This document shows, one piece after another, positions 5,783-6,180 of a stretch of 6,180 bases of DNA. The stretch's first letter is position 1; each line of letters opens with the position of its first letter. The DNA lies in the NCBI GenBank assembly GCA_035632395.1, contig DASQGX010000055.1:1-6180 (forward strand). Reading direction: 5' to 3'. The notes under the pieces are model-generated. The model made no database searches. It worked only from the letters and a program-made list of their open reading frames with translations, and was not told where the DNA came from. The DNA comes from REEB95 sp035632395 (lineage in GTDB: Bacteria > Pseudomonadota > Alphaproteobacteria > ATCC43930 > CGMCC-115725). A program made the translations under genes and the position numbers.

Positions 5783-6180
5783 ATGGCAGGGATTTCGTTC
5801 CGCGAGGTTCGTCACACGTACCGGCCGCCGCGCGGAAAGCCGGTCCTCGCACTCGAGGGCGTGTCACTCGACGTCAAGGACCGTGAATTCCTGGCACTGC
5901 TCGGTCCGTCGGGCTGCGGTAAGAGCACGCTGCTCTACCTGCTCGGCGGCTTCATCCCGGTCGAAAGCGGCGCGATCACCGTCGGCGGCAAGCCGGTCGA
6001 CGGTCCAAGCCCTGACCGCGGCATCGTCTTCCAGCATTTCGCGCTGTTCCCGTGGAAAACGGTGCGCGAGAACATCCTCTACGGCCTCGAGAAACAGGGC
6101 GTGCCCAGGCCCGAGCGCGAGAAACGGGCGCAAGAATTCGTCGAGCTCGTGCATCTCAAAGGTTTCGAGGACAGCTATCC
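5783..6180 (+). CDS. NitT/TauT-family ABC transporter ATP-binding protein, N-terminal part (3' truncated by window)
   Basis: This cytoplasmic ATPase should power the importer served by the preceding binding protein (TauB/SsuB-like). The frame from ATG 5783 stays open for 132 codons to the window end; full-length members are about 250-270 residues, so roughly half is present. Walker A is GPSGCGKST (41-49), and the Q-loop is IVFQHFALFPW (81-91) with Gln84. The PDRGIVFQ...LFPW wording is typical of this subfamily. The ABC signature, Walker B and H-loop lie outside the window, as does any permease gene. The start is 16 bases after the binding-protein stop. No clear Shine-Dalgarno precedes it, so translation may depend on coupling to the upstream gene. 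An in-frame TTG at 5777 is a less likely start. Confidence 0.93.
   Translation, partial: MAGISFREVRHTYRPPRGKPVLALEGVSLDVKDREFLALLGPSGCGKSTLLYLLGGFIPVESGAITVGGKPVDGPSPDRGIVFQHFALFPWKTVRENILYGLEKQGVPRPEREKRAQEFVELVHLKGFEDSY

Overview
The window is GC-rich, densely packed bacterial DNA. GC-rich codon choice, a NitT/TauT-type ABC transporter beside a CoxL-like molybdenum hydroxylase, and the overall protein flavour suggest an alphaproteobacterium, probably Hyphomicrobiales (Bradyrhizobium/Rhodopseudomonas/Xanthobacteraceae-like). That is an inference from sequence style; no rRNA or other marker is present. I see no tRNA, rRNA, CRISPR array, insertion sequence or integrase.

Left block, + strand, 1-2249: the C-terminal two thirds of GDP-mannose 4,6-dehydratase (gmd), then GDP-L-fucose synthase (fcl) joined to it by a one-base TGATG overlap, then a small PNPOx-fold flavin-binding protein starting 10 bases after fcl. 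Gmd and Fcl together make GDP-L-fucose from GDP-mannose, for a fucosylated surface polysaccharide or similar glycoconjugate. The PNPOx-like protein has no obvious link to sugar metabolism and may simply share the transcript.

Middle, - strand, 2246-4591: a complete large (molybdopterin-binding) subunit of a xanthine dehydrogenase/CO dehydrogenase-family enzyme. It carries a PYRGAGR loop (form II type), so it is probably not a true CO dehydrogenase. No FAD or 2Fe-2S partner subunit lies beside it. Its stop codon interlocks with that of the convergent PNPOx gene in a CTAG tetranucleotide, and a hairpin plus T6 that looks like its intrinsic terminator lies inside the PNPOx coding sequence.

Divergent control region, 4592-4749: it holds two abutting inverted repeats, a perfect TTGACA box, and, on the - strand, a 14-codon open frame with a strong Shine-Dalgarno whose stop overlaps the hydroxylase start codon (TGATG).

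Right block, + strand, 4750-6180: a secreted substrate-binding protein of the NitT/TauT (nitrate/sulfonate/taurine-like) ABC family, followed 16 bases later by its ATPase, which is cut by the window end. The divergent layout suggests, but does not prove, that the transporter and the hydroxylase are co-regulated and share a substrate pathway. Nothing here looks like a wholly new system. The most interesting signals are the coupled mini-ORF, the terminator embedded in a convergent gene, the lone hydroxylase subunit and the paired operator-like palindromes.
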